A DNA stretch of 64,000 nt from Acheta domesticus (taxonomy: Eukaryota > Arthropoda > Insecta > Orthoptera > Gryllidae): positions 161,422,885 to 161,486,884 of the forward strand of contig JAHLJT010009436.1 of the NCBI GenBank assembly GCA_031308135.1, read 5' to 3'. Each line of letters opens with the position of its first letter. The stretch's first letter is position 1. The notes below the pieces were generated by a model that worked only from the letters and a program-made list of their open reading frames with translations, had not been told where the DNA came from and ran no database searches. The translations under genes and the position numbers were made by a program. Shown in pieces: positions 11,261 through 21,800 of this stretch.

Positions 11261-12610
11261 TTTGATCAGCCTCTTCCTTTTGCCAGATTGAGTTCGCTCC
11301 TCTTAAAGAAACTCGTTTGGAGGCGCCGTGTGCGGCGGCCGGCAAATGGGAAAGTGAGTTCCTGCTGTAGCTCCTGCGTCTCGCGCAGCCAAGTAGCCTT
11401 CGCCGCCTTCATCTGGTCGCCGCTGCCAACCCCATCGGAACACAGCTCTTCCGTACCTGTTGGTGACACCCGTCAGCCTCCTCATTCTCTGCTGCTGCTG
11501 CCTCCTATCACTCATCAGTACCATCACCTGCATCGTCAGTGTTTGCTGGGTGACTGCAGTTGGTTCTTGCGTTCTGTACCCCTCCGCATCTCCCTTTACC
11601 TTTCCTCCCTCCACTAAGACCCGTTCAGGCCAGTACAATATTTTTTGACAGGTTCTTAAAACAGTTGAACATCTTCACTGACGGATCCAGGAAGAGGGCC
11701 ATGGCCCCAGCTAAAAGGTCTAGAGTTTTCCTTTACCTTCCTTTGATTGGCAAAATAAATTAAAATATTTAATTTCGAAGTATGTAATTATTTAAACAAT
11801 AATATTGTGTAGTATCATATCTACAGTACATAAATAATATACAATATATAATAACAATTACGTTTATTATTTAACAAAAATCTACGATGGCCCCCACGAA
11901 AATGGTCGGACGGATCCGCCCCTGGCCGAAGACCTCATTGCTCTCTGTTTCCTCGCCACACGTGTCACATATTGCCACACGTGAGCACCGGTTCTTAATG
12001 ATTCCAAGGGTTACTTCAGTGTGTGCAGTTGGAGGTTAAGGATCATTTTAACAAATGATTTACATTGTTCCAATATCGTCACTTACAATAATATTGTGAG
12101 AGCTGATTCAGATCTTGTCGAAAACCGCACAAATATGTTCACGTGTGTAAATAACATTTCTTAATTTATTTAATGGACTACTTTTGCTTTCTGGCTACAT
12201 AAATACATTGGCATCATGCTCCAGTTGGAGGAATGACAAACATAATGAGTAAAAGGACGCAAGCACAAGCTAGCCAACGAAATTAATGCGAATCATTTCT
12301 ATTTATTACTCGCCGTCCACGTTTCCCAATTTATACTTCGATTTTCTTCAAACGGCCAATGACATTAGTTTATTATTATACCTCCTGCCTTTATAAAATA
12401 ATCTTTTTACTTAATTCGCAGACGTCCTTCTCAAAGGAGCTCGTGGCCTCAGGAAAATGCTTACCACTGTTAAAAAGAAGACATTAGGTCGTCGGGCACT
12501 TTAAAGAATAGTTGGATGTCTAAGAGTGGGAATAAAATCGCTCACATCACTGAAGGGGGAATATCCATCCGAGGGACCTCGGGCGCCCTGGCTGCTTCTG
12601 TGCTCGCGGT
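11261..12610. other. intergenic DNA, no gene seen
   Basis: A CT-rich stretch (11380-11640) gives open frames of 111-150 residues in several registers with Ser/Pro/Leu-rich composition and no motif. From 11760 the sequence is AT-rich and featureless. Confidence 0.4.
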
Positions 12611-12857
12611 TTGATGAATTGTTAGCGATTCTGGGCGCGTCAGCTACTGAAGTCCCGTAAGTGTCGGGCATGTTTTTTTCATCTGGAGGTGGCGGTCTTC
12701 TTCCCCCGCTAGATGGCGAGATCCGGCGCCACTGTGCCGTCGACCAGTGTTTTTTTTTCCCCTAACGTGGTATCTCCCACCATGCGGAGCACCGCCCCAG
12801 CCGGCAAGCTCGAAGCCCTCAACCGGTGTCTCGGCATTTGTGGTAGTGTAGTCCACG

Positions 12858-12916
<59 letters not shown>

Positions 12917-13069
12917 GGGGTGAGGATGAGGCAAGGAAGAGGAAGGCAAGATTGCGCGCGGTCCTTGACCCGTTTGTTCGAGTGTTGCTAGAGGGCATTC
13001 GCCTGGTGTTGATCGGAGAAACCACGGAAAACTACCGATCAGCCGTCGGCTAAAATGCTCCTCCAGACA
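12611..13069 (-). mobile_element. SINE-1 copy C, head-truncated
   Basis: Family landmarks run in reverse order: GGGCGCGTCAGCTACT, AGATGGCGAGATCCGGCGCC, CGGCATTTGTGGTAGTGTAG, then GCATTCGCCTGGTGTTGATC. The match stops after CTCCTCCAGACA, so the tRNA-like head is lost. Its internal GT tract has grown into a 54-base microsatellite. Confidence 0.85.
12861..12914. repeat. (GT)27 microsatellite inside SINE-1 copy C
   Basis: 54 uninterrupted bases of GT/TG lie at the position where other SINE-1 copies carry only a few GT units. Confidence 0.97.
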
Positions 13070-13215
13070 AGGCGAGGCGCGTGGGCGTGGGCGGCTGCTG
13101 CGCGGGGGCGGAAGCGCTGGCCCCGCGCGTCGGGTGTGCAGTCACGTACGCGGGCGCCTTTCATTCGTTTCTTTGGACGGCGCTCCACGCCCGACGACGC
13201 GCGCCCGCTTTTTTC
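13070..13215. other. CpG-rich islet
   Basis: GC-rich sequence immediately downstream of the SINE-1 truncation point, with GGGCGGCTGCTGCGC-like content. No gene is called. Confidence 0.45.
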
Positions 13216-13330
13216 TTATTTTTGGGAGTAAGCATCCCTCCCAAGATGCCTTATTCAGTCGGGGAGCTCAGAATGGTGCCAGGGAGGGCCGACTGTACAA
13301 ACTGCGGGGCATGAAATCGTGTTGAGATAC

Positions 13331-13332
13331 CT

Positions 13333-13363
<31 letters not shown>

Positions 13364-13364
13364 A
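13331..13364. repeat. (CAA)n microsatellite
   Basis: About eleven tandem CAA/ACA triplets. Confidence 0.95.
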
Positions 13365-13481
13365 ACAGCTCCGTCAGAGACTGAAAAAATAATATATTAT
13401 AATAACATTTTGTACAAACAAAAATTAGCAAAGTGGTTGTATAATTCAGTGTATATTATAAAAAAATTAAATACACTTTAA

Positions 13482-13770
13482 GCCGGCCTGGATGGCCGAG
13501 GTGACTGGGGCGTGTGCCGACTCGGCATCTCGGTCGGATGAGTAGCAGGTGCGATCACCTGGGCATGGTGATTTGTCCCTTGTCTCCGATGTATGTGATG
13601 CCGCGAAGGGCCTCGCGTTCTCCTGACTCCAGATCAGATTAGCCCGCAGGTGTGTTGGGTATCTAGTGTATGGTCGATCATGCGACCCATCGGGTCGTAC
13701 AGAGTAACCGGCTGTCGGCTGGATAAAAACCCGAGGGAAAATACTTGCAATTTACATTAATTGCTTACAA

Positions 13771-13808
<38 letters not shown>
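13482..13808 (+). mobile_element. SINE-2, tRNA-derived, AT-repeat tail
   Basis: A box TGGCCGAGGTGACTGG at 13493-13508 resembles the D arm of Leu/Ser tRNAs. A weakened B box GGTGCGATCACC lies at 13548-13559. The ~55-base spacing fits a tRNA with a long variable arm. A unique body of about 200 bases follows and ends in an AT microsatellite. It lacks a full acceptor stem, so it is not a functional tRNA gene. No second copy is seen in the window. Confidence 0.65.
13776..13808. repeat. (AT)n microsatellite
   Basis: An alternating AT tract at the 3' end of SINE-2, possibly grown from its tail. Confidence 0.95.
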
Positions 13809-13812
<4 letters not shown>

Positions 13813-13889
13813 TTTAGACCATTTGATTAGCAATGCTTTAACAGATACATATTTTCTGACATTCCCCCCCCCGAATTTAATGTAATATT

Positions 13890-14180
13890 TTGTCCGGTGC
13901 GCGATGCCTCGCGAGTGCTGATTTGGGCGGCAGGTGAATGGCGCCGAGCGGCGGGGATGCGGGGCGAGGCGGCTGGCGGTGGCCGGCCGGCCGGCCGGCC
14001 GGGCGAGACGCGACGAGACGCGACGCGTGGCCGCGCAGGCCCCGGCCGGGCTCGTTCAGCCAATTCGCGCCACTTTGCGCCAGGAAGCGCGGAGTTGCGG
14101 CCCGCGCCTCCGCCTAATGGGAGGGCCCTCCCCGCTCGCCCGGCGGCGAGGCCCGGCCCCACGCAGGGGACGTTACGCCC
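13890..14180. other. CpG-rich islet with GGCC repeats
   Basis: High CpG content, a short tandem GGCC/CCGG run at about 13981-14001 and CGACGAGACG repeats. Frames open on both strands are Arg/Ala/Pro-rich and not accepted as genes. Confidence 0.55.
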
Positions 14181-14270
14181 AGAAAACTACTAGTACTTTC
14201 TCGCCCGTATTTTCAATACAGAATGACGTGAAAATACGCAAATTGTTGAAAATTGTTCATGACCTTATTT

Positions 14271-14815
14271 CAAAATCTCTACCTTTATAATTGTGGTCCC
14301 AGGGGCTTTATGTAAAGTACCTCCCAAAATTAAAATATGGGTTTCAAATTCTAGGGACCGCGACATGAGCCAGATCGATTGGGGAATTTGAATTTTGGAG
14401 AAATTCGGCTGAAGCCGCTAGCGTTCTTCACACACACACACACGGACGGACGGACGGACGGACGGACGGACGGTCGGTCGGGAGGATGGACGGACGGACG
14501 GTCGGAAGGATGGACGGACGGACGGACGGACGGTCGGAAGGACGGACGAACGGTCGGAAGGACGGCCGGTCGGACGGACGGACAGACAGACGTTTTGCCG
14601 TCTATCAATTTTTTGGTATCAAGGACCACAAAACATGAGTTCTGGCTACACCAAGTGATAGAGGATTTTTTTTCTAAATTTAACTACTGGTTTTATCCAC
14701 TTTTTCTTTACCAGGGCCCTGTTCGTAATAAGAGTTCTTCTGTTGAAAATTCATAGTTTTTTCACGCATAATTACATTACTTTCTCTCTACTCTGTAGTG
14801 AAAAAGTAAAATGTG
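14271..14815 (+). repeat. GGAC-repeat element family, copy a
   Basis: It aligns with the reverse complement of 20051-20480. Shared blocks include GGGGCTTTATGTAAAG, CCAGATCGA, CTAGCG, the GGAC tract, CTGGCTACACCA and ACTGGTTTTATCCACTTTTTC. Near its end is an imperfect inverted repeat that corresponds to the perfect hairpin of copy b. The shared non-coding structure indicates a mobile or formerly mobile element. Its class is undetermined. Confidence 0.75.
14429..14593. repeat. (CA)n then (GGAC)n microsatellite
   Basis: A short CA run passes into about 150 bases of GGAC/GGTC/GGAAG tetranucleotide units. The tract lies inside the GGAC-repeat element. It gives misleading Thr-Asp-Gly-Arg repeat frames on + and Ser-Val-Arg-Pro repeats on -. 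Confidence 0.95.
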
Positions 14816-16925
14816 ACGAAAATTCGCCGTTTTTTCAGATAGTGGAAGGAATGTGGCTTTATGAAAAAGGGAAGATATTAGATTGAACTGATTTCTGATG
14901 AAGTACGATGTGCGTGCGGCAGTGAAATACGCGTCCACGTGGCTACATCAAACTGAATACCTATTTGGGTCGTTTTCCACTCACTGGTTGTTTGTAGCAA
15001 ACATAAATATGTGGGCCTACGAACAAATATTTTTCTCGGTGTCATCCTACAGTGCCTCTTCAGTGGAGTCTTTTAAAGAATAGATTGATTGAAGGGCTTG
15101 GGAATCGCATAGTTCTATGTCACATTTTGGAAAAAATTAAGATATTACCGGCTACGCGCCCGTCGTTTTTCCTTTTTCAATTCTTAATCGTAGTATATTA
15201 AATTTTGACAGCAAATAACAGAGAAATGCAGAAGTTTCGTATACAAAAGAGCTGGCGATGCGATAATTTTTTTCGTACTGAGTTTTAGTCCTAAGTGGCG
15301 TAACAATATCTGAGCGCAAGATCTTCACTTGTCATTGTTGTTATGTGAATTATTTTTAAATATTGGATATTTATAAAAAATTGTTACATTTCCAAATCGA
15401 GGTTTTCTCTACTGTATTATTACTTGAACATTATTAAAGATGCAAAGATAGCACTTCAGCGAAACCAATGTATCTAAAGCGTCTTGTATTCTCTCTTTTC
15501 CTTAGTTCATTGGAAACTTCAAGAATAAGAAATATCCAATCGGTCTGTTATAAGTAGAAAGATGTGCTGGTAAATATACTAATACAAATACATTGACAGG
15601 CTTTGTTTACGTTGTGGAGAACTTACTTGAATTTGATTAGAAATAGTTACAGGAATAAGTATGTATTCATGAGTACGAGATAAATATGAATGTATCTTAA
15701 TCGGATTATCATCCTTACCGTATCAATATAGCTGGAACATATTTATTTTATGATTTCAGGGAAATCATGGGATTTGCTAGGATTTATTTTTAATTTTTCA
15801 TGCAATTCTTGATGCGCATGTTAGATGAAGAAAACGAAAGATGCAAAGTTACTTGCATGCAATGTTACTCGTAGCCTCAACGAATCCGTGACAAAGACTT
15901 CGAAGTATTTGACTCTCTTACACGCTTTACAACGGTTGAATTTGTATGAAATTCACTTTCTCACTTGACGTGTTTTGATTTGTTTTGTATAGCTAGTTTA
16001 GGTAATTAGTTCTGCTATTCGGAAACATTGTGTCATATTCGCTGGCACATTCAATGCATGTTTTTAGTCTGGTATACGTAATTCCACGAAACATTACGGT
16101 AATACTCTGTTCTTTTGCTCTAAATAGTACTTTTAATTTTGTGCGCGTCTATTACCGTCATTAACGTGCATTCATCCAGTGAATGTTAATGTGCCAGAGA
16201 CCGGGACCGTGTTGGTGTCACAAAAGCGAAAATTAATTATATTTCTGGAAATACGTTTTCGAAGAATGAAGCGAAATACGATTATAATTTCCATAGCGGC
16301 TGTTTCGCCGTACCAACACTGCAATAATTGAACATAACTTATGTTATTCCTGTATTGCGAATTTAAACAGTCGATTGTTCACGTAGATTGTTTCTCCTTC
16401 TTATCGATTCAGGAGGATGCCGGAGTATTGACATAAAACAACGAAACACCTATCTTCGTCCGTACCCCTTTGCCACATATTTAGCTGAGCGCCGGGATGG
16501 TCCCTTTATTCCTATTTCCGAAAATTACATTCGCCCGATTCCATCAGGCGATGTTTCCTTCACATCCACATCCCAGTTAATCCGTTTCACTTTTCGTTAC
16601 CTCAGAACGCATAGCCCGATTGCATCCCGGCCAGTGTCTTCGGAGGGGGAAAGATGAAAGAATATAGTTACGTTTATATTCATGAGTAACGCAAATCAGT
16701 GTTCTCGTGTTAGTCGAGAGATCTCGAACACAGGAGAACTTGCTGGAATGTTGGGAACTGTATGATTAGACCGCTGGATGTAATTACGGGTTTCAAAACT
16801 ACCTAAAGATCAATAAGTGGAAAAAAGTAACCAGCGAGTCCAGCAGTAGAAGGCGAAGGTTCGAACTTGCCTGCATCGGAAACACTTCATCCACCTCGTG
16901 TCGTGTATCCAGCGTGCGCTCTTGG
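14816..16925. other. AT-rich intergenic DNA, no gene seen
   Basis: The longest featureless stretch in the first third. A possible B-box-like GGTTCGAAC at 16859-16867 has no convincing A box. Open frames such as 16388-16657 lack motifs. Confidence 0.45.
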
Positions 16926-16970
16926 TTTTGATTAGATTGTTAGTGATGCCAGGCGCGTCAACTACTGGGT

Positions 16971-16984
16971 GGTAGTGATGGTGA

Positions 16985-17016
<32 letters not shown>

Positions 17017-17024
17017 ATGGTGTC
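16971..17024. repeat. GAT/GGT trinucleotide tract
   Basis: Interrupted GATGAT and GGTGGT units near the 3' end of SINE-1 copy D. Confidence 0.85.
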
Positions 17025-17214
17025 GTCGGTGGTGTTAGTCATTAATCCCGTTACTAGTAGTGTATTCTTTTTATCGGAAGGTGGCTGTTATCTTCTCCTG
17101 ATGGATGGCGAAATCCGATGCCGACCTACCGTGGTCTGGCGGGATTTTCCCACCAGCGAGACAAGCTCTAATACCCCGACCGGTCTCCCGGCATATTTGG
17201 TAATGTAGTGCATG

Positions 17215-17217
<3 letters not shown>

Positions 17218-17262
<45 letters not shown>
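17218..17262. repeat. (GT)n microsatellite inside SINE-1 copy D
   Basis: About 22 GT units at the same internal position as the tract in copy C. Confidence 0.96.
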
Positions 17263-17266
<4 letters not shown>

Positions 17267-17564
17267 TAAGGGATGATAGGACAAGGAAGAAGAAGGAAAG
17301 ATCGCACGAGGTCAGGTCCATGGCCCATTTGTTAGGGTACTGCTCCGGCATTCGCCTGGTATTGTTCTGAGAAACCACGGAAAACTACCGATAAGAGCAG
17401 CCGACCGATAAGATTCTCCTCGACAGCGACTGAATTCGACCTAGCTGACAAGCTAGTGTCGAAAATCCTGCCGCCGTCGGAAGTGGGACCTAGGAGCTCC
17501 AGGAAAGAGGCACTGCAGTGACATCGGTCGATGCCCTGAGCCACCTCTCCCGGCGCGCTCTTGG

Positions 17565-18200
17565 CTTGTGCGCCTGTGAGCTCCGCGCGTCATTGCAGTG
17601 CGTCCGCCGCTGCTGCGCTGTTGCATCGCACTCCGCGACCCTCCGCCGGGCGCTCGCGGCTTTGTTCACCTCAATCACGGCCGGGGTCGCGCCGCTCCGC
17701 CCCTCCCCGTCCCCACCCGCCCCGCCCCAGCCCGCCCCAGCCCGCCCCACCCGCCCCGCCTCAGCCCGCCCCAGCCCCGCCCCAGCCCCGCCCCAGCCCC
17801 GCCCCAGCCCCGCCCCAGCCCCGCCCCAGCCCCAGCCCCAGCTACTGCCCCAGCCCTGCCCCAGCCCCGCCCCAGCCCCGCCCCAGCCCCCGCCCCATGC
17901 CCCTGCCCCATGCCCCGCCCCAGCCCCGCCCCAGCCCCGCCCCAGCCCCGCCCCTGCCCCGCCCCAGCCCCAGCCCCGCTCCTGCCCCGCCCCAGCCCCG
18001 CCCTGCCCCCGCCCCTGCCCCTGCCCCGCCCCGCCCCTTTTCCCGCCACGAATCTCCCCCAGGAGAGCGGTCCCGGAGCCGCTTGCGCCTCCCCCCCCCC
18101 TGTCGGCGCCTCGTCCCTGAATCGCTTGCGAGAGGCCGCGCGCCGCTGCTTCTGCCTAGAGTCCCTAGATAAACAGAGTAGCGCAACCGCCGCCATTTAA
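17565..18200. other. large C-rich, CpG-rich islet
   Basis: CpG-rich ends flank a C-only/GC tract. TTTTCCCGCC at 18039-18048 fits an E2F site, and CGCCGCCATTT at 18189-18199 contains the YY1/Pho core. These make a promoter possible, but no exon, TATA or initiator arrangement is clear. The three overlapping ~200-residue frames are proline-rich artefacts. Confidence 0.5.
17690..18040. repeat. CCCCGCCCCAG-type minisatellite tract
   Basis: About 350 bases of irregular CCCCGCC and CCCCAG units, almost free of A and T on the + strand. The - strand has dozens of G4 runs with 1-3 base spacers, a strong G-quadruplex pattern. Confidence 0.9.
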
Positions 18201-18445
18201 TATCCACTCATTCCGACAACCCCGTAAGACACCAAGCAGTATCTAAAGGGAAATTAAAATAATTGCTGGTAATATGAAGATTTTCAAGAATATTAATATT
18301 GGTTTGCGGTAGATTCACGATTCTCAACATACAGAATACTACACAGTTTCAATTTTTTTGACAACTGGACATAAAATGACGAGTTTGGTGGAACAATGGA
18401 ATGCACTACTCTCTGTATCACAGGAATTGACAGGACAAAGAAATT

Positions 18446-18655
18446 GAATTATATAATAAATTACCATTAGAAATAAAAAACAGTGAACAAATTAAAGAAT
18501 TCACAAGAAAAATTATAAAACACATAAAAGTAGAAAATTCATTTGAAAATAGTTAATAGAGTATACTTATAGATGCAAGCAATGTATGTAAATATGTATT
18601 TTATGTAAAAATAGCCGAGAAGGCTAAATAAACAACATCTATCTATCTGTATCTA
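18446..18655 (+). pseudogene. LINE 3' end fragment (Jockey/CR1-like)
   Basis: A 36-codon frame reads ELYNKLPLEIKNSEQIKEF and ends at TAA 18554-18556. The xxNKLPxEIKN motif is typical of the extreme C terminus of Jockey/CR1-group ORF2 proteins. About 100 bases of 3' UTR follow, ending in ATCTATCT repeats as expected of a short-tailed LINE. The reverse transcriptase and everything upstream are absent, a usual 5' truncation. Confidence 0.7.
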
Positions 18656-20050
18656 GGGACCCTACTTCTGCTGCGGGGCAGGGTGTGGGGGCGCGTTGTG
18701 GCAGATGGGAACATTGGCGACGACGTGGGAGGCGTCGTTCACGCAGGTACGACGAAGGCGGACGGCTCCGAACACTTGTGCGAGTGAGGCGGATGAATTG
18801 AGGTAAGGCAAATGAAGTCCAGAAAGAAAAGGACAGGATAGAGTCGAGCTGAAAATACAGGAGTGGGAGAGGGTGGATGAAACATTACGTGAAATGGAGG
18901 AAGCCTTGAGAAGGAAACGGAAAGTGTGTATGGTCAGTGATTTAATTTTTTTTAAATTTTATTTTACATTAACAGTACAACGTTCAGACGTGAGGCTCTT
19001 CAGTTGATTGACCGAGCAACTTAGGTTGTACCAGTGGTGTCAAGGTCTTCTACTGGTGGCAGTCGCACGCTTCGTGGCACCATAGTATGCCTCCAGCTTC
19101 TCTGCGCAACTACCTGTAGCAACGGGAAAGGAACTATCACGAGTAGTAGTAACGACGCCGTTTTACATAGTGATGGCGTTTTCTCTGGTGGCGGGGTAAT
19201 GATCTGCATGGAGGGGCGATTTCGTCGTGGCAATCGTGCCACGGACTCCCGCTCATGACATCGAGCTTGACAGCACTGGGTTGTACCGTCAACCAAGGTT
19301 ATTACGAGGAAATTTTGTTAACGAGCAATGACAGGGTTTAGCAAGGATGTACGGAAAATGCAAGAATGGGAGGAGACGGGAGAGACGGGTAAATGCAAGA
19401 AATGTTCTTTTCTTTTCTAATGTTGTCGGAGAGATATTGAAGAAAACTTTGAAATGGGAGTCCAGGGATTTGATCTTATCGTTACCTTCTCCCATGGTTA
19501 AGACCAATTGATTGGGCAGAACAAGTATTTTCGTTATTTCCAAATCGGTGATTGTGCTTGAAGTAAATTTTTTACTTTTCAGTTGCATGGCGTTTTGATT
19601 GTATTGCGTAAATATGTTTGTTCAATATAAAAAAATTACACAAAAAATTCCTTAGAATGCCACTTCTCTGTGCTCTCAGCAGACACACAACTCTCTGACA
19701 ATGTGTGACTAATGCAAAGCGATACGATTCTCTCGATATCATCACGCACGTGGTTTTACAGCATATATGGAATTCCACGATTTTTTAGACCATGTAAAAT
19801 CCCTCCATTCATGAAGTATTTTTCCGCGAAACAATCATAATAACGCAGGAAATATAAAGAACATCTCGGTCAAGGCCGAATGTGAGTACATATTTGTGTA
19901 TGGGCGGAGAAGCGATGGCCGCGTCATCTGCGTGTGATGCTGCTGATGTGGCGTGTGAACGTTTGTGTTCATCTACCTGTTGCCAGGAATTCGGTAGGCC
20001 CGAAAAACAGGGAAAGCTTATTTTTTTACTTCCCCGTATGCGTACGTATA
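18656..20050. other. intergenic DNA, no gene seen
   Basis: Mixed composition. Several open frames of 70-100 residues overlap on opposite strands (19021-19296) without any recognisable motif. Confidence 0.4.
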
Positions 20051-20104
20051 CATAACTTTCCCTATACTACGTATATCCCTATACGTAGTATAGGGAAAGT
20101 TATG
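20051..20104. repeat. perfect 24-bp inverted repeat, 6-base loop
   Basis: The arm at 20051-20074 (begins CATAACTTTCCCTA) is the exact reverse complement of 20081-20104, with ATCCCT between. It could form a long hairpin or cruciform. It lies where the copy-b homology ends, so it may be the element's structural terminus. Confidence 0.97.
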
Positions 20105-20480
20105 TAATGCTGCGCGAAAAAATGGCCAATTTTCGACGGAAAAAAAATTAATTGCCGGGCCGTGAAAACGAAAAAGTGGATAAAACCAGTTGTTAAATTA
20201 AGAAAAAAAACTCTAACTACGTGGTGTAGCCAGAAACCCTGTTTTGTAGGTCCTTGATACTGAAAAACAAATTGAAAGGAAAACGTCCGTCCGTCCGTCC
20301 GTCCGTCTGTGAACACTGCTAGCGCCTAAACCGTACGTACTATTTCTTCCAAAATAGATATTCCGCGGTCGATCTGGTTCTAGTCGAAGCTTTGAGATTT
20401 TGAAAAAGATTCTTCAAAATTTGGGGGTCCTTTATATGAAGCCCCCGGGGATTTTCAAAATTTCTCAATAACAGCTCCAA
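20051..20480 (-). repeat. GGAC-repeat element family, copy b
   Basis: Reverse-complement relative of 14271-14815. It carries a short CGTC tract (20286-20307), where copy a has about 150 bases. At its low-coordinate end is a perfect 24-bp-arm hairpin. The high-coordinate side continues into a ~300-bp tandem array that copy a lacks. Confidence 0.75.
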
Positions 20481-20572
20481 TTTTTTTCTTTAAATTTCTT
20501 GTATGAATAGAGTAAATACACTTATTAATACACTTATTAACATGGCATAGGTCCGATGTTCACGGATAACTC

Positions 20573-21800
20573 TGAATTTTCGAAAATTGTGAAAGTTTGA
20601 AATTTTTTCGGCATCTTTCTCCAACTACAAAATTGAAGATAGGGATTTTTCCTTCAAATAAAATATGTTCTCCAAAGTGAGTTCTTTGTTCAAGGTCATT
20701 TACATTCTTTTGAAAATTTTAGTAGTTTTCGCGCAATATTGCGTGCAATATGTGCAATTTTAAAAAATTACAAAAACTAGATTATCTCAAAACGGCTCCA
20801 AATTTTTTCTTTCAACTTTTGGTAGGGATAGTGCTAATTGTGCCCTAAGAGATGACATAAACGCCATATTGTTCTATTATTTTGCTTTTTCAAAAATTGC
20901 AAAAATGTAATTGTTTCGACTTGTCTTCCACATCGTTAATATTTACACTAGCGGCGAATTGTTTACATTATTATATTTATGAGTACATGTGCTTTAAATA
21001 ATGTCATGTCACTTCTATCGAAAACACAACCGTTTTCTGTGAAAAGTAGCTCAAATTTCCACTTTTTCAGAAACACTTAACCGCCATTTTCTCAGTAGCT
21101 AAAAAAAATTTCTTCAAACTTTTTGGATAGATTGCATTCTTTAATATGACGTAAAGTTTATTTTGAGTGTTTTTTTTTTTTTCTTTTTTTCCCAAAAATT
21201 GCAAAAATGTAATTTTTTTGATTTGTCTCTCACGTCGTTAATATTTACACTAGCGGCGAATTGTTTACATTATTATATTTATGAATACATGTGCTTTAAA
21301 TAGTGTCAGTAAAGTTTATCGAAAATACATGCGTTTTCTGTGAAAACTAGCTCAAATTTCCACATTTTCAGAAACACTCAAACGCCATTTTCTCATAAAT
21401 GGCTAAAAAAAACTCTTCAAACTTTTCGATCGGATAGTGCTAATGGCATTTTTTAATATGACGTAAAGTTTATTTTGAGTTTTTTTTTTTTTTTTTTTTT
21501 TTCAAAAATTACACATATGTGATTTGTTTAAAGGATCTCTGACGTCTTTAATATTCACATTACCAACCATTTGTAAACATTATTATATTTGAGAGTGTAA
21601 GTGGTTCAAATAACTTCAAATAAAGTATTTTGAAAACTCAAAAATTTACTGTGAAAATGAGCTTCAAATTTCGCACTTTTAGTAGCGCTAAAACGCCATT
21701 TTCTCTTAAACGGCACATAATTTTTAAAAGAAAATTGCCATTTACGGCTAGGTTTTTGTGTTCTTTAATATTCTAAAATTAATAATTTCCTTCCTACCAA
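20573..21800. repeat. ~300-bp tandem array, about four units
   Basis: The landmark CAAAAATT occurs at 20891, 21193 and 21503, so unit lengths are about 302 and 310. Shared blocks are ATATTTACACTAGCGGCGAA, TTGTTTACATTATTATATTT, TTTCTGTGAAAA and CGCCATTTTCTC. The two central units are most alike. The first (20573-20890) and last are more diverged, as expected for an old array homogenised from the middle. Long T-runs sit at unit junctions. Confidence 0.88.

Larger units (their letters stand above)
16926..17554 (-). mobile_element. SINE-1 copy D with 10-bp target duplication
   Basis: GCGCTCTTGG occurs at both 16916-16925 and 17555-17564, directly flanking the element. This is a target-site duplication expected from LINE-type retrotransposition. 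The reversed landmarks are complete from the tail to CCACCTCTCCCGG at the head. Two simple repeats, a GAT/GGT tract and a GT tract, have expanded inside it, which explains its extra length. Confidence 0.92.

Noticed and set aside
11165..11617. 150-residue + frame
   Set aside because: The Ser/Pro/Leu-rich text comes from a CT-rich tract, with equally long frames on the - strand.
12861..12914. Z-DNA regulatory element
   Set aside because: GT tracts can form Z-DNA, but this one is simply an expanded tract inside a SINE copy.
14379..14756. Repeat protein frame rich in Asp-Gly-Arg-Thr
   Set aside because: It is the translation of the GGAC tetranucleotide tract inside a repeat element.
17518..18200. 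Three + frames and two - frames of 120-203 residues
   Set aside because: All are Pro/Ala/Arg or Gly/Ala/Arg low complexity from a C-rich tract almost devoid of A and T, so stops cannot occur. Overlapping frames on both strands are an artefact.
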